64,000 nucleotides of DNA from Mytilus edulis (Eukaryota > Mollusca > Bivalvia > Mytilida > Mytilidae): positions 78,941,821 through 79,005,820 of the forward strand of contig NC_092346.1 in assembly GCF_963676685.1 (NCBI RefSeq), read 5' to 3'. Positions 12,641-24,500 of the stretch are shown here, one piece after another (the first letter of the stretch is position 1; every line of letters starts with the position of its first letter). The notes under the pieces were generated by a model, which saw only the letters and a program-made list of their open reading frames with translations, was not told where the DNA came from and did not search any database. A program made the translations under genes and the position numbers.

Positions 12641-13295
12641 TCAATGTTTGCACATTGCAACTTTTTTTGATTTATCATAAAATATCAGAAGTAAAGTTTA
12701 ATGACATGTACTAATCTTAAGATTGCATACGTGCATGTACTCATTTTAAGATTATTTACGTATCAAATGAAAGAAGGATGTTAAGTAGATAGAAGAATCA
12801 AACAAATAGTGTACCTCGGTCGATATCATTCCCTCTAGGCTCTTTTAATGTAAAATGTATATTAAAAGTTGGATGCTGATTGAAATTTAAAAAAAAAGTT
12901 TTCTTCAGAAATCCGTGAAACATGTTACTATAAAAAAATCGTTGGCAGAAATATGAGAGAAGATGTTATTTGTCATAATGTTATTGTATTTTTCAATATT
13001 AACGTTGTGCACGATGTTCCTACAACTCAACGTTACACCAAAAAAGCGACGTCAAAGAGGATTTTTCGAAATTTTAACGTCGAATTTGTAAGTTTCATTC
13101 GGGTTTTTTTATGCTGTTGGTTGTTTTTGTCTCTGTTATTATTTTTAAAGTCTTTTAACCACGAATTGCCTCAAGTTGTGGATATCGATTTAACACCTGC
13201 AAAATGCTGTTTTGTAAGTCATGTAGGAAGGGAAAATAAGACGGAAAGTTTTTCCATAAATAAATTAAAACAAAACTATAGATGTACACAATGTT

Positions 13296-16200
13296 TTAAT
13301 TACATGCTGCTAAAATTTCATGGTGCATATCATCTGTCATTATAAATTTTCCATACCTTGATTCGACCCCAATACAAATATATCTGACACTGTTCAAGTA
13401 AATTAAAGATTTTTTTCCCTTGATTAATTTGAACTGAATATTGTTTTCTTTAACACATAATTTATCAAAATACAACCCTTCAACTAATTGAACCCCAGCT
13501 TGAAAAGTGTTTCCCCAGTCATCTAAAGTTGATTGATTAAGTTTTTTAACATCTGATAAACATTTTAAAATATAATAGTCCTCTCCTGGATCGTCCGTAA
13601 AAACGCCTAAAATAATCCCTGGTTGCATCAATTCAATGAAAGTATTTTCATCGCTATTTGTGATAAGTCTTTCGGTTAACTCCGTTTCATGAACAACTTT
13701 ATATTTGCGAAAAATTCCGGCTTCGCTAGTACAAGCACTAGATTCATCAGGACAGTTGTAGCATACGTAGCAGGACAAGTCTCGAACTAAAACATTTCGA
13801 GGACTCGTACTTTTGATTTGGTGAATACACCTTACTGACGGGACGACTTTAAAAGATATTGTTCTATTTCGGGGAACTTCCGCAACATATCTAAAAATTC
13901 GACGTTTGCATATAGAGGACTGCCTTGGAGTCTCTAAATTGTCTTTACAAAAGTTATAAAAATCATTTGCGTTCTGAATAAACAATTTTCCTCTTGCAAC
14001 TGCAAAATCAGCTTGATTTTTTATTAACCCGACTGCGGCATCTTGTACTCCTTTGGCATGGGATGTTTCGAAATAGTTTCGAACTATATTGAAACCTAAA
14101 TCTTGTTTTGCATAAACTGGACCCCTGTTGTGTTCACTTATTGCTACATTCGGTGCGAAGCTATAGATAGAACGGCGGACCAGTTTATGTTTTGCATAGC
14201 TCAAATCTCCGAAACAGTGCCTTGATTTATACTGCGTTGCGCACCCGTCAGTAAATTCGTGCATGGTTTTCATATCATAGATTATACTCTTTAGGTAATC
14301 TGCTATTTGCCGTTGCGCCTCATGTGAAAAATTATGATCATGAACTTGATCAGGACTTAAAACAATAACTTTTCCTCAACTAATCCACAATTAACTTCAG
14401 GATCGGACGGACCGTCTAGATTTTCAATTGGATGCCTATAAATCACGGATACATGTATCGAAACTTTCGTTTTCTGAAAATAGCATGATTGGATTTCAAT
14501 TTTATCTTTACACGAATAGTTTTCAGAAAAGTCATGAATGCAAATAGCTTCATTTTTTTTAAGTTGCTCTTAATTGATTTCAGTTGTTCTGTTTGCCATT
14601 TTGCACGAAAAACGTGTGCTGAAAACTTTGATATCAATTCAAGAAAGTACTTAAACATTTCACCCGGTTTTGTATTCACCTTAACAAGGCACAGCTTTTT
14701 CTTTTCCCCGCTTATTGTTGGAACGAAAACATACTCATAGAGCATCCATTCAACATTTGGTGATTCTGTAGTTAGGGAGAGTTCTTCTACCGATAAATGC
14801 AATTTGTTCACGCCACAGTCATCGCACCTCCGCTCCACACACTTTAATTGGTGGTAGTCTTGACCGTCAGTTTTTGGACACAAAGTATGATTTGTCAGGT
14901 CAGTGAGATGGGTGAAAATTGGAAAATGTTCAGATGTTGGTGTGTGTTTTTTTTCTCGAAAATCCATGCAACTTTTAAATAAATATCTAGCCTCTACATG
15001 ATACCTGCAACAACATGTTTCTCGGTCACATGGACGTACAGGTACAACAAAATATGGCTTTAACCGTTCAAATAATCTCTGTGAAATATTCAAATCAGGG
15101 TATTTTTCTTTGAAACTAATATAGACTTCTGTCTGAGTTTTTTAAAAGCACGTGCTTCATGTGACTGGTGTATACTTTAGGACCTAATCGTTTTATATCA
15201 TTCTTGTTTGCAGTAGGTCGCGAATTGTAGGGAGATATCCAGTATTCATAGATTTTCCGTTTAATGTCTTCAGATAAAGCGTCACTTCTTGTTTTTCTTG
15301 ATGTGAATGTCCACGCTGAGACTTCTGTTGTCAAAACTTTTGTCCTTATTCTTTTCCCTACAAAAGGAATTGTATTAAAACCAAGTAATAAATAAGACAG
15401 ACATATTCGTCTATACAATATCACACGCTAATGCCGGCTATCACAACGACATACGCAAGATCTGTGTTACGGGTAGCCATTTAACACTATTGTTATATTA
15501 CAATCGTAAACGACAGAATAACTTGCTATAATAAATAGAAATACTTAAGTCTCATTAAAAGAATTACTTGGTATATATGATACAAATTGCTGGATATTTA
15601 CTAAAAGAATTGCTTAACTTGGAATTACTAATAGTTACTATTTTTTTGTCAATCAAACATGTTTACTTTTTTTTTTACTTGATTTGAATTAAAAAAATCC
15701 TTGTCTGAAGTCTCATTGGCACGCATACCAAATCTTCTTATTTATTTATCTATCTATATACATTTATTGAAAAGTATGGTAATTTGGTTGATATTCGTTT
15801 ACAAATGAAGAAAATTATATTCATAGCATATATACCTTGGGACATTCTTCTGACGTTAAATCCGAGTTTTTTGGATAACTGTATTCTGCATTAAGATTTT
15901 TGAACATTTTCAACATTCACTGCAGCACTCATTATGTTTACCGTTGCTCTTGCATCATTTGTTCTTTTGTGTTTGGTATCATTTACAATGTCCTTCAGAT
16001 AAGACAGCTTCCGCCATTTTAATGCTCTTAAGATCTTCTGGTGTTGGAATTTTTTTAACTTATGAATCAATGCAACTGTTTGACTCTTTGTATCACTTAA
16101 GTCTTAAGTAGGACGAAATTAAAGTTGCCCGCTTTTCTCGCGTTTTCGGTAAACTATTTTTTAACTTCTGCAGTGCTCTGTGTTTTTGTATTCTTGATTG

Positions 16201-17124
16201 AAATGCAGTTAAATTGTTTACAAAATCTATAACTTCAATTTCATTCTGTTTCAATTTCATATTATTGCGGTAATCTTTTTTCTTTCTGTTCGTTTCGACT
16301 CTTTTTTCTTTTTTCTTAATAAACTCCTTCTTCTGTCGTCTATAAATCTGTTTCTTTAACGCTGCTCTTAAAGGTTCTTCTGTCCGCCTCTCGCGTCGTT
16401 TCAGTTGTTTTTTCTCGTTATACAGGACTTTATTTTTATCATATTTTTTTAGTTGTCTTTCTTTTTCCTTTTGTCGCTTTATATCCCTGTAGTACGCCTT
16501 TTCTGGTCCAGATGTAAAAACTGAAAAAATATATAGTTCATGTAACGAGATATTTTTTTTTTATCATTTTATCATTCTATTAAATAAATCGCTTAAACAA
16601 AATAAGTTTATTATTTTTTTTAGCAAAAAGCACCATTCCTTTTTTCGACTACCATCAATATATTTTTCCCAATTTCAACACACGATTTGTTTTAATTATC
16701 TGGAACATTTAATTGAAACAAATTTAGCACATACTAGTTACGTTGGAAATAAGCTTTTTTCGGATTTTTCGACGTTTTCCGACGTTTGGACAAAATGGCT
16801 ACCGTTTTGTAAATGTTCGTATCATTTTGTTCCTTTAAGACTCAAAGATCTAGTAAATAAAAAAAGATTCTTGTAATTTTGTATTCTTCGTGTATCTAAC
16901 TTTTGTTTTAATAAATTATAAGCAACTTATTGAAATATCAGGTAAAAAAAAACACATTTAGAGCTTTGACAAATGAAATATCAACTTGGACAAAACGGCT
17001 ACCGGTTGAAAAATGACTACGTAGAAAAGATTTTATAGAATCTACATTTTTTGAACTCACGAACAAGGAGGCAAATATTTGTTCTATTGGTAGATGTTAT
17101 TATTATCTTACCTTTTTTAGACAT
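13296..17124 (-). pseudogene. Transposase-like gene with RNase H-fold-like motifs, broken
   Basis: A decayed copy of a large transposase-like protein widespread in invertebrates, whose family name I cannot give with certainty. Three exons read on the minus strand: 17112-17124 (MSKK), 15836-16520 and 13296-15357, joined by GT-AG introns. Order in the protein: a Lys/Arg/Glu-rich coiled-coil-like N-terminus; a helix with KLGFNVRRMSQ; a conserved segment with a CxCxYH-type cluster (ETCCCRYHVEA); further Cys pairs; then three acidic blocks, HDFSENYSCK, FTDGCATQYKSR and SHAKGVQDA, whose Asp residues resemble a DDE/D triad. Breaks: frameshifts near 16105, 15130, 14560 and 14365, and an in-frame TAA at 15889-15891. 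Three of the four frameshifts fall in A-runs. No terminal inverted repeats were found. The catalytic reading is inference from motif spacing. Confidence 0.7.
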
Positions 17125-18734
17125 TTTCTTCTATATACTCATAAAATTCACTTTTAGTCGTTAAGTCAACGAAAAACGTCGTTGGACATATTTCTTGTTT
17201 CAGCTAAATCTGCTTTCATAATCTATAAAATACCCTGCGAAATAAGACAAAGGGCTACTGTGCAAGCTAATCTAATAGTTTAATTTTACAATAATAATGA
17301 TTCTGAAATTCAAAATTGTGTCACTTTCACTTATAATTTAAAGCATATTTTTTTGCAGAACTTCTGTCAATATTTTTGGTATAAAACTTATAAATGACTC
17401 TTGGTCACACTTTATAGAATAGAAAATATATATGATCAGTACTATTTATTTAATAATTATATCAATTTTCAGAAAGATTATTGAAATTGTATAAACTATG
17501 TTTTATTGCATTAAATATAATCAGAAGTGTTTAAAAAAATTCTGCTAGGAATGATCCCACATATAAAAATTACATGTAGTATATTTCATCCGCCAGATCT
17601 AATTTCTTTCAATATAGCTAGGTTTTTAATTTTACATGTAGGTGTCATTATCCACATTTCTGAATTGGTTTTTTTTACTGCAGTAATATTTTGTCTTTTA
17701 ATATTTACATTTTAGTCCTTCTCTGAAAAATAGGGGGAAGTATCTCTTCTTTATATTATCATAACATAGTTATAAATCGAGTTTCGTTTATTTTCTTTCT
17801 AATTTTTGTAAAGTAAACTCCTTTTTTAGTTTTTATGCATTTTGCTGGGTTTTTATTTTTGACTGGTGATATTAAGGGGAGATAACCACTTGCACAAATC
17901 GGCATAAAAACCACCGCTTCGGTTTGAAATCAATTTGACGTTTGCGTATCCAACATTCTATTGCCGAGATTTTCATATCGAGTGTTTGTCGCTTTATTAA
18001 ATTTAAATTCAGCCCATCATTTTTAGTTTCCTCGTAAATATTTAGATTTTTCGTTCAGGAGACTTGACAGTTTTCACCCAAACTCCAAGTTTGCAGATAA
18101 AATAAAGAATAAAGGACTTTGATTTGATGTGTGAGCTTTGACGAGAATAAACTATGGATACTCGAGATTAGTTAGGTCAATAAGTTTTTATTACGACAAT
18201 AGTATTCAGTGAGTTAAAATGAGGTTTGTCTCATCCGTTTTTTTACTGAATTTTGACGGTCACGTGACTCTATTGTTGCTGATAAACTTGGGGTTAAACC
18301 GTGACCTGCTTTCCAACTGTGCTGTCACCGAGTCAAACAAAATTTGACAAAAAAAAACGGCTTTAACGTCACAAAGAACAGACACACGTCGTTGTTCCCG
18401 CCAAGTTTCGAGAAGATCAGAGAATAAGAAATAGCATCACTATACATAAGAGTTAAAACAGTCAGTTGTTTGAAAATGTAACGTTGGACATCCGTATTTT
18501 TACATAACTTTGTTGTTTAAATCTTCTAATATTCTAGATATAACCAAGAGCTAAAATAATATAATTAAAAACATGTTCTGAATTTATTTTTATATTGGTA
18601 TGTGTTTGCCGACATTTTTTGTTTTTTGTTTTGCGAAGGAATTTCGAAGATTCTGTTTCAAATCCCAGAGGTTGTATGAACAAGCGTGCGTAACGTTATT
18701 ACATAACAGAGTAACAGGAACGCAAAAAGTGCTC
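17125..18734. other. Intergenic, nothing recognised
   Basis: Sequence upstream of the transposase-like pseudogene. No terminal repeat matching the other side of that gene was found, and no coding signal. Confidence 0.5.
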
Positions 18735-19145
18735 GACAGTCAACAGTCACCATCAACCAGCAAAAATACTGGACAGTACAACAAACAATCAGAAAAAATA
18801 CTGGACAGTACAACAAACAACCAGTAAAAATACTCGATAGTACAACAAACAACATCAACCAGCAAAAATACTGGACAGTGCAACAAACAACCAGCAAAAA
18901 TACTCGACAGTACATAATACAACAAGTAAAAATACTCGACAGTACAACGAACAACCAAAAAAAATACTCGACAGTACAACGAACAACATCAACCAGCAGA
19001 AAAATACTGGACAGTACAACGAACAACATCAACCAACAAAAATACTGGACAGTGCAACAGACATCATCAACCAACAAAAATACTGGACAGTGCAACAGAC
19101 ATCATCAACCAGCAAAAATACTGGACAGTGCAACAGACATCAGCA
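18735..19145. repeat. Minisatellite, units of about 33-45 bases
   Basis: The unit is CAACCAGCAAAAATACTGGA followed by CAGTACAACAAA, with variable CATCAACCAG inserts, about 11-12 times. Long open frames on both strands reflect the repeat and are not genes. Confidence 0.9.
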
Positions 19146-19435
19146 TAAATAATACAGTAAAAAATTATTCAAATACATGCTTTTCCATTTTAAAATCTGA
19201 TCAAAATCCGTATTAGCAAGTTACTAAATACTCGGCCGATTTTGAATGACTATTAAAATATCCACTGAACATAATCTTATTTGTTATAAACATTACATAT
19301 ACAAATTTACATATCTTTTTGGAAAATTAAAAAAAAAAAGTAAATGCTTTGTTCTTCTTTTAATTCGCTTTTTTCAAACCATACAATTGTAATCAAGTTT
19401 AGATTGTATAAATGTCACAAGTCTATACACAATTT

Positions 19436-19925
19436 GCCTTGTGGACTTAAACCCGCTGTTTTTATTTGCACCTGTCCTTAGTCAGGAATCTGATGTTTAT
19501 TAGTTGTCGTTTGTTGATGTGGTTCTGACATAAGTGTTTCTCGTTTCTCGTGTTTTACATAGATTAGACTATTGGTTTTCCTGTTTAAATGATTTAACAC
19601 TAGTCATGTTTAAACCCGCTGCCTTGTGGACTTAAACCCGCTGCATTTATTTGCACCTGTACTAAGTCAGGAATCTGATCTCCAGTAGTTGTCGTTGGTT
19701 GATGTGGTTCATTGGTGTGTTTCTCGATTCTCTTTTTTCATATAGATCGTTGATCTTCCCGTTTGAATGGGTTTGCACTAATATGTTTGTGCCCTTTACA
19801 CTTGCTGTTTGATATGAGCCAAGGCTTTGTGTTGAAGACCATACTTGAATGGTTTACTTTTACAAATTTTAACTTGGTCGGAGAGTTGTGTCATTGGCAC
19901 TCAAACCACATCTTCTTATATCTAT
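19436..19925 (+). repeat. Interspersed repeat (family M), one partial and one full copy in tandem
   Basis: AAACCCGCTG, TTTGCACCTGTCCTTAGTCA, a GTTGTCGTTTGTTGATGTGG block and the end TCATTGGCACTCAAACCACA. The first copy (19436-19615) stops midway and the second restarts at about 19615. Confidence 0.65.
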
Positions 19926-19974
19926 TTAACCTCATTCGAACTTTTTTCGTAAATATGTTACCCCGGTTTTTGGT

Positions 19975-20135
19975 TTGGTTCGTGTTGCTCAGTCTTTAGT
20001 TTTCTAATTGTGTCTTGTGTATCTATGCTTGTCTTAAATTTGATTTCCTTCTTTGTATTGCCATGGCGTTGTCTTTTTATTTTCGACTTATGAGTTTGAA
20101 TGTCCCTTTGCAATCTTTCGCCCCTCTTTTAAAAC
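19975..20135 (+). mobile_element. Penelope-like 3' tail fragment
   Basis: GGTTCGTGTTGCTCAGTCTT, CCATGGCGTTGTC and ATGAGTTTGAATGTCCCTTT follow the tail order. It sits directly after the family M repeat. Confidence 0.55.
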
Positions 20136-20994
20136 CAATTTAGCGATGGATTGTCAAAACAATATAATTTTTGATCCCACAACTCGTAATTGTAATTTCA
20201 ACCCCCTCTTTTCTTTTTAAAATATTTACATGCGCATTCCAAAGTGGAAAAATAATCAGTTTATTAAAGCAATCGGAACTTCTCAGCCTTTCTGGTTGCA
20301 CGAAGAAATGTTGTACTGCTTAACGAGAATGACCGAGTAGTTACGATTGTTTATTGAAGGTGCGTAATGGTAGAAAATAGGCTATCTGACAAACATTATG
20401 ATTGTCGTCCGGAAGTAAAAATTGGGTTTCGGGATCACAGCAGTAGTTTCCAGATGATAACTTTTGGAGTCCATGCAGTTTCATCTGATACCAAGCTTGT
20501 TTTGATAATACATCATGGGATAATGTAAATCCCTGTGATTTTGAGACCACTTGGTGTCATGGTAAGGTGACAGCAGCAATTATGGACTGAATTTTACTTC
20601 TGCTTAATCGACGGTTGATTACTATAACGATCTACATGCAGTTCCCAGGAACACGCATATTTAGTTAATATGAATGATAAGTCATTACAGCAATCACCAC
20701 ACAACAGAAACAATTCGCAGATAACTAGACGTAAACACATAGTATTCCATTATAGATAGGTTTACATTCAATATGTCAAGCTCTTAATCGTCCCGATTAA
20801 CATTAAAACATTGAATAAATGAAACAAACTATATCAAAGTACTGCCATCAACATCAAGCTCTCCAAGTAAAAAATCACTAAGATGTAACATAAAACGACA
20901 AACACAAGAACATGCAGTGGAGTTAAACGATTTTTAAACCTCCGGCTATAAAATTGAAGCTTACGAAAAAATGTATGCATCATGATTAAAAGTG

Positions 20995-21425
20995 CAGATT
21001 GAATTCGGGGAAGTCGGTTAATTCCATTGACGTAAAGGCAACAGTAGTATACCGCTGTTCAAAACTCATAAATCCATGGACAAAAAACAAAATCGGGATA
21101 ACAAACTAAAACTGAGGGAAACGCACTAAATATAAGAGGAGAACAACGACACAACATTAAAATTTAACACACACAGAAACGGACTAAGCATTAGACAAAA
21201 TCCTATGAGAATAACAAATATAACATCAAAACCAAATACATGAATTTGGGATAGATAAGTACCGTGACACGTCTTATAATAATGTGAATTCACACTCAAA
21301 AATAAGAGAAAACAAACGACACAACGGAAACACAACGTTAAAATGTAACACACACAGAAACGAACTATAATATAACAATGGCCATATTCCTGACTTGGTA
21401 CAGGACATTTTTAAAGGGAAAAATG
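20995..21425 (-). repeat. Interspersed repeat of about 430 bases
   Basis: Contains two related halves (ACAACGACACAACATTAAAA near 21143 and AACGACACAACGGAAACACA near 21315), each followed by a TTAACACACACAGAAACG-type motif, and ends TGACTTGGTACAGGACATTT. I recall this as a common mussel repeat; its class is not clear. It ends just outside the GALM 3' end. Confidence 0.5.
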
Positions 21426-21434
21426 TCAAATATA

Positions 21435-21440
21435 TTTATT
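21435..21440 (-). promoter_or_regulatory. GALM: Probable polyadenylation signal for GALM
   Basis: An AATAAA hexamer on the minus strand, about 80 bases after the stop codon. Position and sequence only; no transcript evidence. Confidence 0.45.
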
Positions 21441-21519
21441 TGTTAGAAGAACAACAATTTTGGATTTCTCTTTGAACTTCAAAAGTGAATCCATTGTGGT
21501 ACTGATTTAACCATTTCTC

Positions 21520-21597
21520 TTATATAGTGCTGAATTTATAATGTGTGGTATGTCTGTACGTTTCACCAGGTCTTAGGATTGTACTTGGAAAATTATC
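21520..21597 (-). CDS. GALM: GALM exon 8, stop
   Basis: Too short to stand out alone. After a TTTCAG acceptor it reads [20 protein letters not shown] then KFSTI and TAA. FPSTxLRPGExYxHTTxxKF is the conserved C-terminus of GALM, and it joins in phase 0 to exon 7. Confidence 0.93.
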   Translation of the reverse strand, partial: DNFPSTILRPGETYRHTTHYKFSTI

Positions 21598-24500
21598 CTG
21601 AAATAAAATTAAAAAAAACCACATCCATATATTATTGATATGATTATGTAAAGCAAAATAGTGTCCTTTGAAATATTGTACCACAAGACAATATTTCATA
21701 ACTATGCATCATGAAAAATTGTCCTCGTCTATGGAAAAATGTCCAGAGAAGGATAAATTTCCATAGTGAAATTTGTCGGTATATAGACAATATTTCACAG
21801 ATGAATACTATGGAATTTTGTCTTGTTAAAGGGAGGTTATATTTTGTGTGAATTGAGACAATATTTCGCAAATGAATACTAAGAAATTTTGTCCTGTTAA
21901 AGGGAGGTTATATTTTGTGAGTATTGAGACAATATTTCATAGACAGATTGCCGTGGAATTTTGTCTCAAGAAGGGGAGGTTATCAACATATATTCATGTA
22001 AGAGAAGGTTTATAGGATTTTCTTTCCTGATACACAAACCTGTGTATATATTTACAAAATAAGTGATTGTCAGCAAATTAATTACTTATATTTTTACATT
22101 ATAATGTAATACAATGAAACATATACGTTAGACAATTCTTTTTATATCTATAATTAACCATTTGTAATGTATCTATGCAAATTTGAAACTCACTATTAGT
22201 ATACTATATATTCCTAATCCTTGCTATACAAAACCATTTCAGTTATAAATCTAAATTGTGCATGATGTATCCTTGTGTACTATTTCTAATTGTGTAATAA
22301 TTCGATTAAAAAAAAATTTCAAAGCTAGTATGTCATAGTGAAGTATTGTCATGAACAGAATTTCATAGGGAAATATTGTCCAGAAGGAGGTGACAAAATT
22401 TCATGGACAAAGACACTATTTCATAATTAAATATTGCAACTCATCATGGTTAGTTAACTCACATACCACAAATCACCCCAATATCTGAAGGCGTTCAGAA
22501 AAAAAACTCCGTATATAGTGGTTTGTTGCGGAATGACGGAATGACAGAATGACGGACAAGGGTAAAACTATATGGTACCGACAACTTTGTTGCGGGGCCA
22601 TATAAATTAAGCTGAGGTAAATGACTGAATTTATTAAGTTTATTATGATAATTGATACTAGACTACTTACATGATTAACACTATCAGCATAATGTTGTGT
22701 TTCTAAACAGAAGGCACTAAACTGCCCGTATGTAGCACCTGCCTTACCCTGGACATTATCTAGATAGTACGATGTGTATACCTGCAAACCAGGTTCTGTG
22801 CTTGATACTTCCAGAACTCGTCCTGAGGGTGGATGCTCAACTCTACAAAAGTATGTGACAAACTAACTTTATCAAAAAAAAGAACCGCGACTTTATAAGA
22901 GTATTATCTAAATTGTCACAAATATTCACGTAGGAATTAGTAGCGTAAGGCCACACCAATTTGATTCCTTGTTCGACGGACCCGTTTTTTCAAAACAGAT
23001 TTTTTATTTTTTATATTCCCGCTTCCCGCATCCGGAAATGTAATCATGTCCACTTCCCGCACCGTTTTTTTTTGTGTAAATATATAAGGTAGCAATAAAC
23101 AGTTAGGAAAAAATACTAAAATTTGCCCTTATGAATTTTACCATCCCCTTTTCATTGCTTTCTTGCAATATCAAGCTTACTGTTTGTGTCATATATGGGC
23201 ATATGTATGTAATCAGAATCTTCCATAGATTTAATATCCAGTATATAAAATGGTAAAATATAATTTCTTTTTGGTGTATGGCAACAATCTGCATTTATTT
23301 GTTATAAAATATTGCAAAAAGGGGGGGGGGGGGGGGAAGATGTCACATATTTCCCCAAAATTTGGCTAAAAGTAGAATTTCAATCGCTTGAAGTAATACC
23401 TTTTCTGAAACTGTGTACATATATCATTCAGAAAATCCGATGAAAATCATATGTCCTTCATCTCATTTTTTTGTAAAATTGCGTCAAAAACTTCGTGTAG
23501 AAAAAGATAGTTTGTAAACAGTACATTAATTTCTGGACCGATGGCAGGTCTAGCTATGAAAATACGGATTGTCAAACAGAAAACAGCCCATAAAACATGT
23601 AAAAAATAATCTTGATGCTCTTATAAACCATCTTTGAAGACTAAATTAGCACTCATCTATCTAAAAATGAATTTTATTACACAATAACTTTCCTAGTATT
23701 TGAAAAATCCACAGGGGCCAAAATGCGAAACTAAACTCCTAACTGTGTATTGCTACCTAAAAAGATATCAATATTTGTTTTTAAAATCAGTCTAACCTGT
23801 ATAATATAACGATTTTAAACATAAAAGAACACCATCACACTGTGTAAATATCAGTGAGAATATTTTTTTCAGCATGAAACATATTTATCCGAAGTGGGAG
23901 TTGTCCAATATAAATTTATAACAGCGGAAATACCTGTTATGAACAAAAAATGGTTTCTTTCCCCCGTACTTATATTCCCTATCAAAAAATGTTCGTTGTT
24001 AGAATAAAGTACAAAGAACTTCTGAAGGATTTGCCTTCAATTGCAATTATATTGTATGCTGGCGAAACAAAACTATCCATAGCCGCTGCATGTTTATGCA
24101 CCTGTCCTGACTGATTCAGGGGCCTGTCGATCAGCAGTTATCGTTTGTTGATGTTGTTCATTGGTATTTTCCCGTTTGGATATATAATTAAGATCGTTGG
24201 TTTTCCTGTTCGAATTGTGCACCCTTATAATTTTGGGGTCCTTTATAGCTTGCTATTTGGTATGTATCAAAGCCCTGTGTAAAAGGCCGTACTTTGACCT
24301 GTATCTGTTATTATCAGGTTGAGAACAACCCTCCCTCACACAAGGGGTCATTTTACTGATGTAGAAAAGAAAACAGACATACCAAGGATTTGTATAATTC
24401 TTCTAGAGGAGAGTTATATCATATTTTAAAAGAGGGGTCCACTTATTTTGAATAATATTTAACATTTGTTAAACTGTTAAAGTAAATGTGTTAACACATG

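Noticed and set aside
18658-19216. Cys-rich or Gln/Asn-rich open frames on both strands
   Set aside because: They come from the minisatellite at 18735-19145.
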